Origin: Clostridiales bacterium UBA6388
GTDB lineage: Bacteria > Bacillota > Clostridia > Oscillospirales > Oscillospiraceae
Assembly (NCBI GenBank): GCA_002437575.1
Contig: DJQK01000125.1
Coordinates: 1 to 10,909, forward strand
Length of the DNA stretch: 10,909 bases
Direction of reading: 5' to 3'
Below the pieces are notes generated by a model, which was not told the DNA's origin, did no database searches, and saw only the letters and a list, made by a program, of their open reading frames with translations. A program made the translations under genes and the position numbers. This document shows, piece after piece, positions 1 to 6,534 of this stretch (the stretch's first letter is position 1; each line of letters opens with the position of its first letter).

Positions 1-1210
1 GACCGGCACCATCACCTCCGGCGAGCCTGCGGTCACAGACATTCTTCCGGCAGACGGCACAGACGAAGCGGCGCTTGTTTCGCTTGCGGTGTCGCTTGAG
101 CAGAAGAGCGAGCATCCGCTTGCAAAGGCAATTCTCCGTTACGCGGAGGAAGCGGCAATTTCGGCAAAAGATGTTCTGGATTTCCAGGCCCTTCCCGGAA
201 ACGGCCTGACGGCCAGCTTCGAGGGAAAAGTCCTCTGCGGCGGCAACGATACCTTCATCGGCACAAAGGCGCAAATACCCGACGATGTAAAACGGCAGGC
301 GCAGGCGCTCAGCGACGAGGGCAAAACGCCGCTCTATTTCAGTCTCGACGGTAAACTGCTCGGCGTCATCGCGGTGGCCGACGTCATAAAACCGGACAGC
401 CCGCAGGCCGTGCGCGAGCTTCAGAATATGGGCATCCGCGTCGTGATGCTGACGGGCGACAATGAGCGCACCGCAAAGGCCATCGGAAAGCAGGCAGGCG
501 TCGACGAGGTGATCGCGGGCGTTCTGCCGGAGGGCAAGGAAGCGCAGATCCGAAAGCTCAAAACGCTCGGCAAGGTCGCAATGGTCGGCGACGGCATCAA
601 CGACGCACCGGCGCTCACGCGGGCAGATATTGGCGTGGCCATCGGCGCGGGCACGGACGTGGCCATCGACGCGGCAGACGTGGTTCTGATGAAGAGCCGT
701 CTTTTGGACGTTCCGGCGGCCATTCGCCTGAGCCGCGCGACGCTGCGCAATATCCACGAAAACCTGTTCTGGGCGTTTTTCTACAACACCATCGGCATTC
801 CGCTGGCAGCCGGCGTATTCATCCCGCTTGGCCTGACGCTCAGCCCCATGTTCGGCGCGGCGGCGATGAGCTTATCGAGCTTCTGCGTGGTGTCGAACGC
901 CTTACGGCTCAATCTCTTCCGGCTGCGCGATGCGCGGCATGACCATAAGAGACGTGCAAAAAAGACCCCTGCTGCAATTTTGAAGGAGGAACCAAAACCC
1001 ATGAAAAAAACGATGCATATTACCGGTATGATGTGCGCGCACTGCGAAGCCAGAGTCAAAAAGGCGCTTGAGGCCATCGACGGCGTCACGGAGGCTGTCG
1101 TCAGCCATGAGGCAGGAACGGCCGTCGTCACGCTCTCGAAGGACGTGGCAAACGACGTTCTCAAAAAGGCCGTCGAGGCGCAGGATTATCCTGTAACGTC
1201 CATCGACTGA
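1..1210 (+). CDS. copA: Copper-exporting P1B-type ATPase, 3' part, with C-terminal HMA domain
   Basis: This is the C-terminal 402 codons (reading from base 2) of a Cu(I)-exporting P-type ATPase, an inner-membrane pump that expels copper using ATP. The window begins inside the phosphorylation motif: the first residues are TGT of DKTGT, so the catalytic Asp and the N-terminal membrane segments lie upstream. Visible in order are the nucleotide-binding SEHPLAKAI motif, the TGDN motif, the hinge GDGINDAPALT, and a final membrane pair with FYN in the first helix and MSLSSFCVVSNALRLN in the second. The YN and MxxSS residues mark the Cu(I) subgroup (P1B-1). After a basic linker, the protein ends in a complete HMA domain with the copper-binding motif GMMCAHC. 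The GTG at 89 is not the start, because the frame stays open to the window edge. Copper specificity is family knowledge; the C-terminal fusion is seen directly. Confidence 0.94.
   Translation, partial: TGTITSGEPAVTDILPADGTDEAALVSLAVSLEQKSEHPLAKAILRYAEEAAISAKDVLDFQALPGNGLTASFEGKVLCGGNDTFIGTKAQIPDDVKRQAQALSDEGKTPLYFSLDGKLLGVIAVADVIKPDSPQAVRELQNMGIRVVMLTGDNERTAKAIGKQAGVDEVIAGVLPEGKEAQIRKLKTLGKVAMVGDGINDAPALTRADIGVAIGAGTDVAIDAADVVLMKSRLLDVPAAIRLSRATLRNIHENLFWAFFYNTIGIPLAAGVFIPLGLTLSPMFGAAAMSLSSFCVVSNALRLNLFRLRDARHDHKRRAKKTPAAILKEEPKPMKKTMHITGMMCAHCEARVKKALEAIDGVTEAVVSHEAGTAVVTLSKDVANDVLKKAVEAQDYPVTSID
983..990 (+). promoter_or_regulatory. Shine-Dalgarno sequence inside copA
   Basis: The sequence AAGGAGGA lies in frame inside copA and is read there as part of the linker Lys-Glu-Glu. 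It stands 10 bases before the in-frame ATG at 1001. It is as strong as the ribosome binding sites of the independent genes in this window, so it may allow separate translation of the C-terminal chaperone domain. Confidence 0.5.
1001..1210 (+). CDS. copZ: Possible independently translated CopZ-like copper chaperone (in-frame 3' end of copA)
   Basis: From the internal ATG this frame gives a 69-residue product, the usual size of a free CopZ/Atx1-type copper chaperone. It starts MKKTMHITGMMCAHC, with the two metal-binding cysteines near residues 13 and 16, followed by the typical ferredoxin-like HMA fold ending near YPVT. CopZ carries Cu(I) in the cytosol and hands it to CopA. The frame is continuous with copA, so at minimum this is a C-terminal domain of the pump. 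The separate product is inferred from the good ribosome binding site at 983-990 and the natural N-terminus. In many Firmicutes copZ is a separate gene beside copA. The alternative is a plain fusion in which the Shine-Dalgarno-like sequence is a relic or chance. Confidence 0.45.
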   Translation: MKKTMHITGMMCAHCEARVKKALEAIDGVTEAVVSHEAGTAVVTLSKDVANDVLKKAVEAQDYPVTSID

Positions 1211-1226
1211 CGCTTCGCACCGCGCA

Positions 1227-1261
1227 AACGCCGCGCCGCAGAAAACCTGCGGCGCGGCGTT
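1227..1261 (+). terminator. Hairpin after copA, probable terminator
   Basis: A perfect 15-bp GC-rich stem (1227-1241 with 1247-1261) encloses the loop AAAAC, 16 bases after the copA stop codon. The trailing sequence is only TTGTT-like, so the U-tract is poor. Position and stem strength still favour a transcription terminator or an RNA 3'-end stabilising structure. Confidence 0.65.
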
Positions 1262-1343
1262 GTTCAGACAGTGCTCACACGAAAGATTTTCTGCTCGTCA
1301 CTAAGCGAGAGAAAACATTCGGAACCCCTCCGAAAAGCCTCAC

Positions 1344-1375
1344 AAGGCCGCCCGCAATTTTTTGCGGGCGGCCTT
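1344..1375 (+). terminator. Second strong hairpin, terminator-like
   Basis: A perfect 14-bp stem (1344-1357 with 1362-1375) closes a TTTT loop. The run of T after the stem is short (TTT then GCC), so it may be a second terminator for copA readthrough, a bidirectional element, or another structured RNA. A small hairpin GCCT/AGGC (1337-1348) would use part of its left arm, so the two structures exclude each other. Confidence 0.45.
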
Positions 1376-1687
1376 TGCCGGAACAACGCGCGGTATCCGA
1401 AACCGGCGCAAAAGAGCCGCAGCTTGTCCTCCGCAGCCTCCCGAACAGCCATCGGCGGGGCCTGTTGTTTTCTTCCGACGCGCCCGGCAAAACACGCAAA
1501 ACCTGTGCGCCGCACAAGCTCCGGAACGAAAACCGGAAGAACCTTCGCGCGGCGCCCGGGCAGGAAAACAGACGTTTTCAAGGAACGCAAAAGCGCAATA
1601 CGCTTTATCGCGCGGCTGGAAGCTCTGGTCTTATTGTGCGCAGAACGCTTTCTTTTACACTTCCAAATCCGGCCTTTTTCCGCGCCA
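1376..1687. other. Gene-free stretch, no recognised feature
   Basis: Several open frames of about 100 codons cross this stretch on both strands. None has a convincing ribosome binding site, a recognisable domain, or a sensible composition; the products are rich in Arg, Ala and Pro, as expected from reading GC-rich DNA. Only small local inverted repeats are visible, for example GAAAAC/GTTTTC at 1564-1579. No tRNA, RNase P RNA, tmRNA, SRP RNA or cobalamin riboswitch pattern was recognised. Confidence 0.5.
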
Positions 1688-1716
1688 TTGACTTTCCACG
1701 CACGAAACGGTAAAAT
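1688..1716 (+). promoter_or_regulatory. Sigma-70-type promoter for the Nudix-cobamide operon
   Basis: The -35 box TTGACT (1688-1693) and -10 box TAAAAT (1711-1716) are separated by exactly 17 bases. Transcription would start near 1723, leaving a leader of only about 17 bases before the ATG at 1740. That leaves no room for a riboswitch. This is the only good promoter seen ahead of the cobamide genes. Confidence 0.75.
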
Positions 1717-1739
1717 GGGCGCAGTAAGAGGTGAAAACC

Positions 1740-2300
1740 ATGCAGAATTTTGAAAATCTGAAGGAAACGCAGCGCGAAAGCCGCAAAATTTTTAACGGAA
1801 AGATCATGCACGTCTTTGAAGACACCGTCGAGCTTCCGGACGGCAAGCCCGCCACGCGCGAATATATGCGCCACGTGGGCGCGGTGTGCGTCGTGCCGCT
1901 TCTGGACGACGGCAGCGTCCTTCTTGAGCGGCAGTACCGCTATCCCGTGGGCGAGGTGCTGGTGGAGATCCCGGCGGGAAAGCTGAACGATAAGCTTGAA
2001 GACCCCCGCGAGGCCGCGGCGCGTGAGCTTCTGGAGGAGACCGGCGCGGTGGCAGGTGCGCTCATTTCGCTCGGTCGTTTTCTTCCCGCCTGCGCGTACA
2101 GCGACGAGCTGATCCATATGTACGCCGCAAAAGGCATCACCTTCCGCGAGCAGAAGCTCGACGCGGATGAATTTCTGAATGTGTTCACCCTGCCGCTGGA
2201 GGAGGCTGTTTCCGAGGTTCTTTCCGGCAGGATCCCCGACGCGAAGACCCAGACGGCGCTTCTGAAGGTGTGGCTGCTGCGGCAGCAGGGAAAGCTGTAG
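1740..2300 (+). CDS. Nudix hydrolase, ADP-ribose pyrophosphatase-like
   Basis: This 186-residue cytosolic protein is of the ADP-ribose pyrophosphatase type (NudF family), which splits ADP-ribose into AMP and ribose 5-phosphate. The Nudix box covers residues 80-104, from the Gly of IPAGK to RELLEETGAV, and holds the REXXEE metal-binding core. The preceding RQYRYPVGEVLVEIPAG is typical of this subfamily, as is ACAYSDE after the box. The box has one extra residue between the first Gly and first Glu (GX6E, not GX5E). The ATG at 1740 is preferred over an in-frame GTG at 1731, because AAGAGGTG at 1725-1732 then serves as ribosome binding site with normal spacing. The gene is first behind the promoter at 1688, 38 bases ahead of the next gene. 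A direct role in cobamide metabolism is not shown; it may simply share the transcript. Confidence 0.87.
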   Translation: MQNFENLKETQRESRKIFNGKIMHVFEDTVELPDGKPATREYMRHVGAVCVVPLLDDGSVLLERQYRYPVGEVLVEIPAGKLNDKLEDPREAAARELLEETGAVAGALISLGRFLPACAYSDELIHMYAAKGITFREQKLDADEFLNVFTLPLEEAVSEVLSGRIPDAKTQTALLKVWLLRQQGKL

Positions 2301-2338
2301 CGCCGGGGGTGTATCCGCTATTTTCGGCAGGAGGCGCC

Positions 2339-3133
2339 ATGAAAAAGCAAAACCTTTATCTTTCCTCGATCGCGCCGGACGCACCGCAGATCGCAAAGCA
2401 GTATGATCTCGGCATCGAGCTTGCCCAGTTCTGCACGGCGGCGTTTTTGGACCCGCCCAAGACCTGCTTTCTGAAGCTCGACGAGAGTCTGTCCTGCTTT
2501 TTGCAGCGGTCTCTGGACGACTGTCTTGCGGCCACGAGCCGCTTTCTCCTGCATGGGCCCTTTAACGAGCTCACGCCCGCGGCCATCGACCCGCTCGTGG
2601 TGGATATCACGGAAAAGCGATACCGGCAGGCCATCGAAAAAGCGGTAACGCTCGGCTGCAAAACGCTCGTTCTGCACGCGGGCTTTGTGCCGCTGGTCTA
2701 CTATCCGGAGTGGTTTCTCGCGCGGTCGGTCGAATTCTGGAAAAAGCTCATTGCAGATGTTCCTGCCGCGCTCACGGTGTGTCTGGAAAACGTCATGGAG
2801 CCGGAGCCGTCGATGCTGCTGGATATCGTCCGCGCGGTAGACAGCCCGCGTCTTCGCGTCTGCCTCGATCTGGGGCACGCGAATACCTCCGCCAGCAGGA
2901 CCTCGCCCGAAGCGTGGCTCATCAACTGTGCGCCGTACCTTTCTCACGTGCATCTGCACAACAACAACGGCGAGCGCGACCTGCACGCGCCGCTTTTTGA
3001 CGGCGGGATGGACATCGCCGCGCTGCTTCGAGAGCTCAACACACTTGCGCCGGAGGCGACTGTCACGCTGGAGCTTTCCTCGTGCGCCGATTCCGTGCAG
3101 TGGCTCATCGAGCAGGGACTTCTGGAGGCATGA
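2339..3133 (+). CDS. TIM-barrel protein of the AP endonuclease 2/sugar phosphate isomerase-epimerase superfamily
   Basis: This 264-residue protein has the pattern of the xylose-isomerase-like/endonuclease IV TIM barrel. Candidate metal ligands in order are His72 (LHGPF), His113 (VLHAG), Glu150 (LEN), Asp177 and His180 (LDLGHAN), His205 (VHLHNNN), Asp214 and His216 (RDLH), and Glu245 (LELS). Their order and local contexts parallel the nine ligands of the endonuclease IV trinuclear zinc site, so a di- or trinuclear metal hydrolase or an isomerase is possible. The start at ATG 2339 follows AGGAGG (2329-2334); the longer upstream frame overlaps the Nudix gene and is not used. Its stop sits just before the cobT start, which suggests coupled expression with the cobamide genes. 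Superfamily assignment is firm, but substrate is unknown. DNA repair, sugar isomerisation and a step in lower-ligand or ribazole metabolism all remain open. Confidence 0.82.
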   Translation: MKKQNLYLSSIAPDAPQIAKQYDLGIELAQFCTAAFLDPPKTCFLKLDESLSCFLQRSLDDCLAATSRFLLHGPFNELTPAAIDPLVVDITEKRYRQAIEKAVTLGCKTLVLHAGFVPLVYYPEWFLARSVEFWKKLIADVPAALTVCLENVMEPEPSMLLDIVRAVDSPRLRVCLDLGHANTSASRTSPEAWLINCAPYLSHVHLHNNNGERDLHAPLFDGGMDIAALLRELNTLAPEATVTLELSSCADSVQWLIEQGLLEA

Positions 3134-3135
3134 TC

Positions 3136-4236
3136 ATGGAAAAACCTGAGCGGCAGCTCAAAGAAGAGCTTTCAAAAATCACCGGCCTTGACGAAGGCGC
3201 GATGGAAAAAGCCCGGGCCCGGCAGGCGGAGCTTGCCAAGCCCCCCGGAAGCCTCGGCCTTCTGGAGGACATTTCCGTCCGGCTGGCCGGCATTACCGGA
3301 CGCGTCAAAAACGAGATCGCGAAAACGCGCATTTACGTTCTGGCCGCAGACAACGGCGTGGTCGAAGAGGGCGTGAGCTCGGCCCCGCAGAGTGTGACGC
3401 TGGCGCAGTCCATCAACCTCACGCGGGGCCTTACGGGCGCTTCTTGTCTTGCAAAGCATTTTGCAGACGAGCTCGTCGTGGTGGACATGGGCATCCGTCT
3501 TCCCTACCACTGCCCGCAGATCGTGAACCGGAGTCTTGGCAAAGGCACGAAGAATTTTTATCGCGAGCCCGCGATGACGCGCGAACAGGCCGTGCGGGGG
3601 GTACTTACCGGCATGGAGCTTGCCGCACAGGCCAAACGAGACGGCGTATCCATTCTGGGCGTCGGCGAAATGGGCATCGGCAACACGACAACGTCCTCCG
3701 CCGTTCTATCCGCGCTCACCGGCGCTTCGGTCGAGGCGGTCACCGGACGCGGCGGCGGACTGACGGACGCGGCGTTTCAAAAGAAAAAGCACGTCATCGA
3801 GCACGCCCTGGCGCTTCATCAGCCCAATGCGGCGGACGCAATTGACGTTTTGTCCAAAGTCGGTGGCTTTGATCTGTGCGCGATGACGGGCGTGTTTCTG
3901 GGCGCGGCGAGGCAGCGCCTTCCGGTCGTGGTCGACGGGTTTATCTCGATCGTCGCGGCGCTGTGTGCGGCCCGGCTGTGTGAAACGGCCAAAGATTTTT
4001 TCATCGGCTCGCACCGCTCGTTTGAAGTCGGCTACCGGCTGGCAGAAAAAGAGCTGGGGATCAAACCCTGTCTGGAGCTTGGAATGCGGCTCGGAGAAGG
4101 CAGCGGCTGCCCGCTGGCGTTCCGCGTGGTGGAGGCTGCGTGCGCCGTCATGTGCACGATGGCGACGTTTTCCGAGGCGGCCATCGATGATACCTACCTG
4201 ACAGAAATTCGTGAAAAGGACAGCTTTACGGTATGA
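3136..4236 (+). CDS. cobT: Nicotinate-nucleotide--dimethylbenzimidazole phosphoribosyltransferase
   Basis: CobT transfers phosphoribose from nicotinate mononucleotide to the lower-ligand base, giving alpha-ribazole 5'-phosphate for the cobamide nucleotide loop. The 366 residues show the family hallmarks: KPPGSLG (35-41), AADNGVVEEGVS (70-81), GEMGIGNTTTSSA (177-189), TGRGGGLTD (203-211) and the C-terminal RLGEGSG, whose Glu321 matches the catalytic Glu (317 in Salmonella). The usual ADHG motif reads ADNG here. Two starts are possible. ATG 3130 overlaps the preceding stop as ATGA, but GGAGG at 3124-3128 is only one base away from it, whereas ATG 3136 has a 7-base spacing and is chosen. The cobU-like gene follows with a 4-base overlap. 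A single CobT copy suggests a benzimidazole- or purine-type ligand; phenolic-ligand ArsA/ArsB enzymes come as a pair. Confidence 0.95.
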   Translation: MEKPERQLKEELSKITGLDEGAMEKARARQAELAKPPGSLGLLEDISVRLAGITGRVKNEIAKTRIYVLAADNGVVEEGVSSAPQSVTLAQSINLTRGLTGASCLAKHFADELVVVDMGIRLPYHCPQIVNRSLGKGTKNFYREPAMTREQAVRGVLTGMELAAQAKRDGVSILGVGEMGIGNTTTSSAVLSALTGASVEAVTGRGGGLTDAAFQKKKHVIEHALALHQPNAADAIDVLSKVGGFDLCAMTGVFLGAARQRLPVVVDGFISIVAALCAARLCETAKDFFIGSHRSFEVGYRLAEKELGIKPCLELGMRLGEGSGCPLAFRVVEAACAVMCTMATFSEAAIDDTYLTEIREKDSFTV

Positions 4237-4766
4237 CCTGGTTTCTTTCCGGCGGCTCGAAAAGCGGCAAATCGATGCTGGCCCAGCGCATCGCAAAACG
4301 CCTTCCCGCGCCGCACTATTATCTCGCGACGCTTCGCCCGACGGACGCGGAAGACCGCGCCATCGTTTCCCGGCACTTAAAAGAGCGAGACGGCTGGGGC
4401 TTTGCGACCATCGAGTGTGAACGCGGCATTCTGTCCGCGCTGGACTTGGCGCCCCAGAACGGCACGTTTCTGCTCGACAGCGTGACGGCGCTGCTGGCAA
4501 ACGAAATGTTCAGGCCCGATGGCTCTATTGACCTTTCCGCGGGGCGGCGCGTGGCAGACGAGCTGTGCCGGTTCGCGGAGCTCTCAGAAAACGCCGTCTT
4601 CGTGGCGGACTTCGTCTTTTCCGACGGGCGCGATTATGGCTCGCTCACCGAAACCTACCGCGAGGCGCTGGGGCTCGTGGGCGTGCAGCTTGCGCAGGTG
4701 TGCGAAAACGTGGCAGAGCTGTCGGCGGCGATCCCCATCTGGTACAAAGGAGGCCCACACGCATGA
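4233..4766 (+). CDS. cobU: Adenosylcobinamide kinase/adenosylcobinamide-phosphate guanylyltransferase-like protein
   Basis: CobU phosphorylates adenosylcobinamide and adds GMP to make adenosylcobinamide-GDP, the partner of alpha-ribazole in nucleotide-loop assembly. The 177 residues (about the family length) start with the P-loop GGSKSGKS (7-14), then YLATLRPTDAE and SRHLKERDGW, where His48 corresponds to the guanylylated His46 of Salmonella CobU. A Walker-B-like LLDSVTALLANEM spans 80-92. The usual NEVGxGIVP segment is replaced by VADFVFSDGRDY (124-135), so the C-terminal half is divergent. The ATG overlaps the cobT stop in an ATGA, and cobS begins in another ATGA at the other end. A shorter cobU-like gene lies downstream, so this copy may carry out only part of the bifunctional reaction or work with its partner. 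Confidence 0.87.
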   Translation: MTWFLSGGSKSGKSMLAQRIAKRLPAPHYYLATLRPTDAEDRAIVSRHLKERDGWGFATIECERGILSALDLAPQNGTFLLDSVTALLANEMFRPDGSIDLSAGRRVADELCRFAELSENAVFVADFVFSDGRDYGSLTETYREALGLVGVQLAQVCENVAELSAAIPIWYKGGPHA

Positions 4767-5536
4767 AAACGCAGCTCACCGCCTTTTTTATGGCGTGGGG
4801 AATGTTTTTATCCATTCCGTGTCCGGTGAAGATCTGGGACGAAAAGGCCCGGCCGTGGCAGCTGGTGTACCTTCCGTTCGTGGGCCTGCTCGTCGGTGCG
4901 CTCTGGGCGCTGGCGGCATATCTTACCGGCGCGTTCGGGCATCTCCCGGCGCTCTGCGCGGCAATTTTGACGGCGCTGCCGTTTTTCCTGACGGGCTTTC
5001 TCCATTTGGACGGCTTCATGGACTGCTGCGACGCGATCTTATCCCGGCGGGATCTGCAAACGCGGCAGAGGATCCTCAAGGACTCGCACGTGGGCTCGTT
5101 TGCCGTCGTGTGTACGATCTTTCTGATGCTCGCCACGTTCGCGGCGTTTCTGGATCTGGACGCGGCAAAAAGCTTTCAGGGCTTACTTTTGATCCCGGTC
5201 TTTTCGCGCTTTGCATCCTCCTTCTGCGTCTTTTCCTGCAAGCCCATGCAAACGAGCCAGTACGCCTCCGGCTTTGCAGCGGCGCAGAACAAGCGGCAAT
5301 TGACGGCGCTTGCGATCTTGAACGTGCTGGCGGCCGTTTTGGGACTTCTTCTTTTGCCCCGGCCGTGGTTCACCGTCTGCGCCCTCGGCGCGGAGGGTTT
5401 CGCGCTTCTCTGCTGCTTTTTGGCGCGGAAAAATCTCGGCGGGATGTCGGGCGATATTTCCGGATTTTCGATGACCTTGGGCGAAGCGGCAGGACTTCTT
5501 CTGCTGCTTGCCGGACAGGAGGGACTATGCATCTGA
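4763..5536 (+). CDS. cobS: Adenosylcobinamide-GDP ribazoletransferase (cobalamin synthase)
   Basis: CobS is the polytopic membrane enzyme that joins adenosylcobinamide-GDP with alpha-ribazole (or its phosphate) to complete the cobamide. The 257-residue product is largely hydrophobic with several membrane helices. It carries the signature GFLHLDGFMDCCDAILS (about 77-93), followed by the RILKDSHVGSFAV segment and, near the C-terminus, GGMSGDISGF. The Asp-rich motif probably binds Mg2+ for the nucleotide chemistry. The start at 4763 overlaps the cobU stop as ATGA and has a strong AAAGGAGG (4746-4753) nine bases upstream. The end overlaps the next gene by 10 bases. Family, length and gene context all agree. 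Confidence 0.95.
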   Translation: MKTQLTAFFMAWGMFLSIPCPVKIWDEKARPWQLVYLPFVGLLVGALWALAAYLTGAFGHLPALCAAILTALPFFLTGFLHLDGFMDCCDAILSRRDLQTRQRILKDSHVGSFAVVCTIFLMLATFAAFLDLDAAKSFQGLLLIPVFSRFASSFCVFSCKPMQTSQYASGFAAAQNKRQLTALAILNVLAAVLGLLLLPRPWFTVCALGAEGFALLCCFLARKNLGGMSGDISGFSMTLGEAAGLLLLLAGQEGLCI

Positions 5537-5898
5537 TCTTTGGCGGCGCGTATCAGGGAAAAACGCAGTACGCCGCAAAAAAATATGATTGGAAGGGCGA
5601 AGACATTTTCACCTGCGAGGGTGTCCGGCTCGACACTGATGCGCGGTGCATCCGGCACTTAGAGCGCTTTGCAAAGGCGTGCGTGGAGGCAGGGCTCGAC
5701 GCGCGGGAGGAATTTTCGCGCCAAAGCCCGAAGGCAGACGTTCTGATCGCGGACGATATTTCCTGCGGCATCGTGCCCATCGACCGCACCGAGCGCGTCT
5801 GGCGGGAGCAGGCCGGACGGCTTTTGTCCTTCCTTGCCGAAAGGTCTGACACGGTCACGCGCATTTTCTGCGGGCTGCCGATGGAGCTGAAGCCATGA
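5527..5898 (+). CDS. Short CobU-like P-loop protein
   Basis: This 123-residue protein resembles CobU but is about 55 residues shorter. It keeps a P-loop, IFGGAYQGKT (4-13), and the C-terminal CobU region that is lost in the longer paralogue: DDISCGIVP (76-84) followed by RVWREQAGRLLSFLA and a CGLPMELK end, matching the NEVGxGIVP...GIP..lK pattern. The central part with the guanylylated His and the YLAT motif is missing; only an unaligned RHLERF at 43-48 contains a His. It starts at ATG 5527 inside the end of cobS behind AGGAGGG (5517-5523), and its own stop overlaps the next start as ATGA. It is therefore a regular member of the operon, not a broken remnant. It may be a kinase-only enzyme, a partner of the longer CobU, or a regulatory subunit. 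Confidence 0.75.
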   Translation: MHLIFGGAYQGKTQYAAKKYDWKGEDIFTCEGVRLDTDARCIRHLERFAKACVEAGLDAREEFSRQSPKADVLIADDISCGIVPIDRTERVWREQAGRLLSFLAERSDTVTRIFCGLPMELKP

Positions 5899-6470
5899 AG
5901 CGGCTCGTTTTTCTGCGCCACGGCAAAACCGAGGGCACCGAGCGGCATTTATACTACGGCGCAACGGACCTTCCGCTGCTGGACACCGGCGTGCGGGAGC
6001 TGCGGGAGGCGGCGGCGCGAGGCGCTTACCCAAAGCCGGACGGGTTTTCGTTCGTGACGACCGGAATGCTGCGCACGAACCAGACGCTCCGCGCGATCTA
6101 TGGGGACGTTCCATTTTCCGTCATCGAGGCCCTGCGCGAGGTCAATTTCGGCATTTTTGAAATGAAAAGCTATGAAAGCCTCAAAAACGAACCCGCGTAT
6201 CAGGCGTGGTTATCTAACGACTGGTTTTCCAACACGCCGCCCGGGGGCGAGTCGTTCAAAGACGCCGAGGCGCGGCTTCTGCGGGGGCTTGCATCCCTTT
6301 TGTCGCGCGAGGAGGACACCGTCTGCGTCTGCCACGGCGGCACGATCCTGACCGCGATGGCGAAGCTCTTCCCCGAGGAACACAAGGACGGCTACGCCTG
6401 GCAGCCAAAGCCCGGCTTCGGGTATGCGGTCGATCTGGAAAATCACGTTTATTTTCCAATTTTCGGCTGA
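5895..6470 (+). CDS. cobC: Histidine phosphatase, probable alpha-ribazole phosphatase
   Basis: This 191-residue protein belongs to the phosphoglycerate-mutase-like histidine phosphatase family. LRHGKTEG at 7-14 supplies the phosphorylated His9 with Arg8; Arg60 in MLRTNQT, Glu82 in LREVNFG and His147 in CHGGT complete the active site. In this operon the expected reaction is removal of the 5'-phosphate from alpha-ribazole phosphate or cobamide phosphate, the CobC step of nucleotide-loop assembly. The family is functionally broad, so the assignment rests on the surrounding cobT, cobU and cobS genes. The start overlaps the preceding stop in an ATGA. It is the last gene of the coupled run. No good terminator is seen before the next promoter, so some readthrough into the SLH gene is possible. 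Confidence 0.85.
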   Translation: MKRLVFLRHGKTEGTERHLYYGATDLPLLDTGVRELREAAARGAYPKPDGFSFVTTGMLRTNQTLRAIYGDVPFSVIEALREVNFGIFEMKSYESLKNEPAYQAWLSNDWFSNTPPGGESFKDAEARLLRGLASLLSREEDTVCVCHGGTILTAMAKLFPEEHKDGYAWQPKPGFGYAVDLENHVYFPIFG

Positions 6471-6475
6471 TTTCA

Positions 6476-6504
6476 TTGCACACGCAGATTTTTTGTGGTA
6501 TGAT
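6476..6504 (+). promoter_or_regulatory. Extended -10 promoter for the SLH-domain gene
   Basis: A TTGCAC -35 box (6476-6481) and a TATGAT -10 box (6499-6504) are separated by 17 bases, and TGG directly before the -10 gives an extended -10 element. The start of transcription would be near 6511. The ribosome binding site GGAGGG (6523-6528) lies 6 bases before the ATG at 6535. This makes the SLH gene separately expressible from the cobamide operon. Confidence 0.7.
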
Positions 6505-6534
6505 GGCCGCAACCTTTGATATGGAGGGAACACT

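Noticed and set aside
89..91. GTG as a start of the ATPase reading frame
   Set aside because: The frame is open to the left edge and encodes the end of the DKTGT motif upstream, so the gene begins outside the window.
1271..1753. Open frames of 108-160 codons in the gap between copA and the Nudix gene
   Set aside because: They lack ribosome binding sites and domains, overlap each other in several frames, and cross the strong hairpin at 1344-1375.
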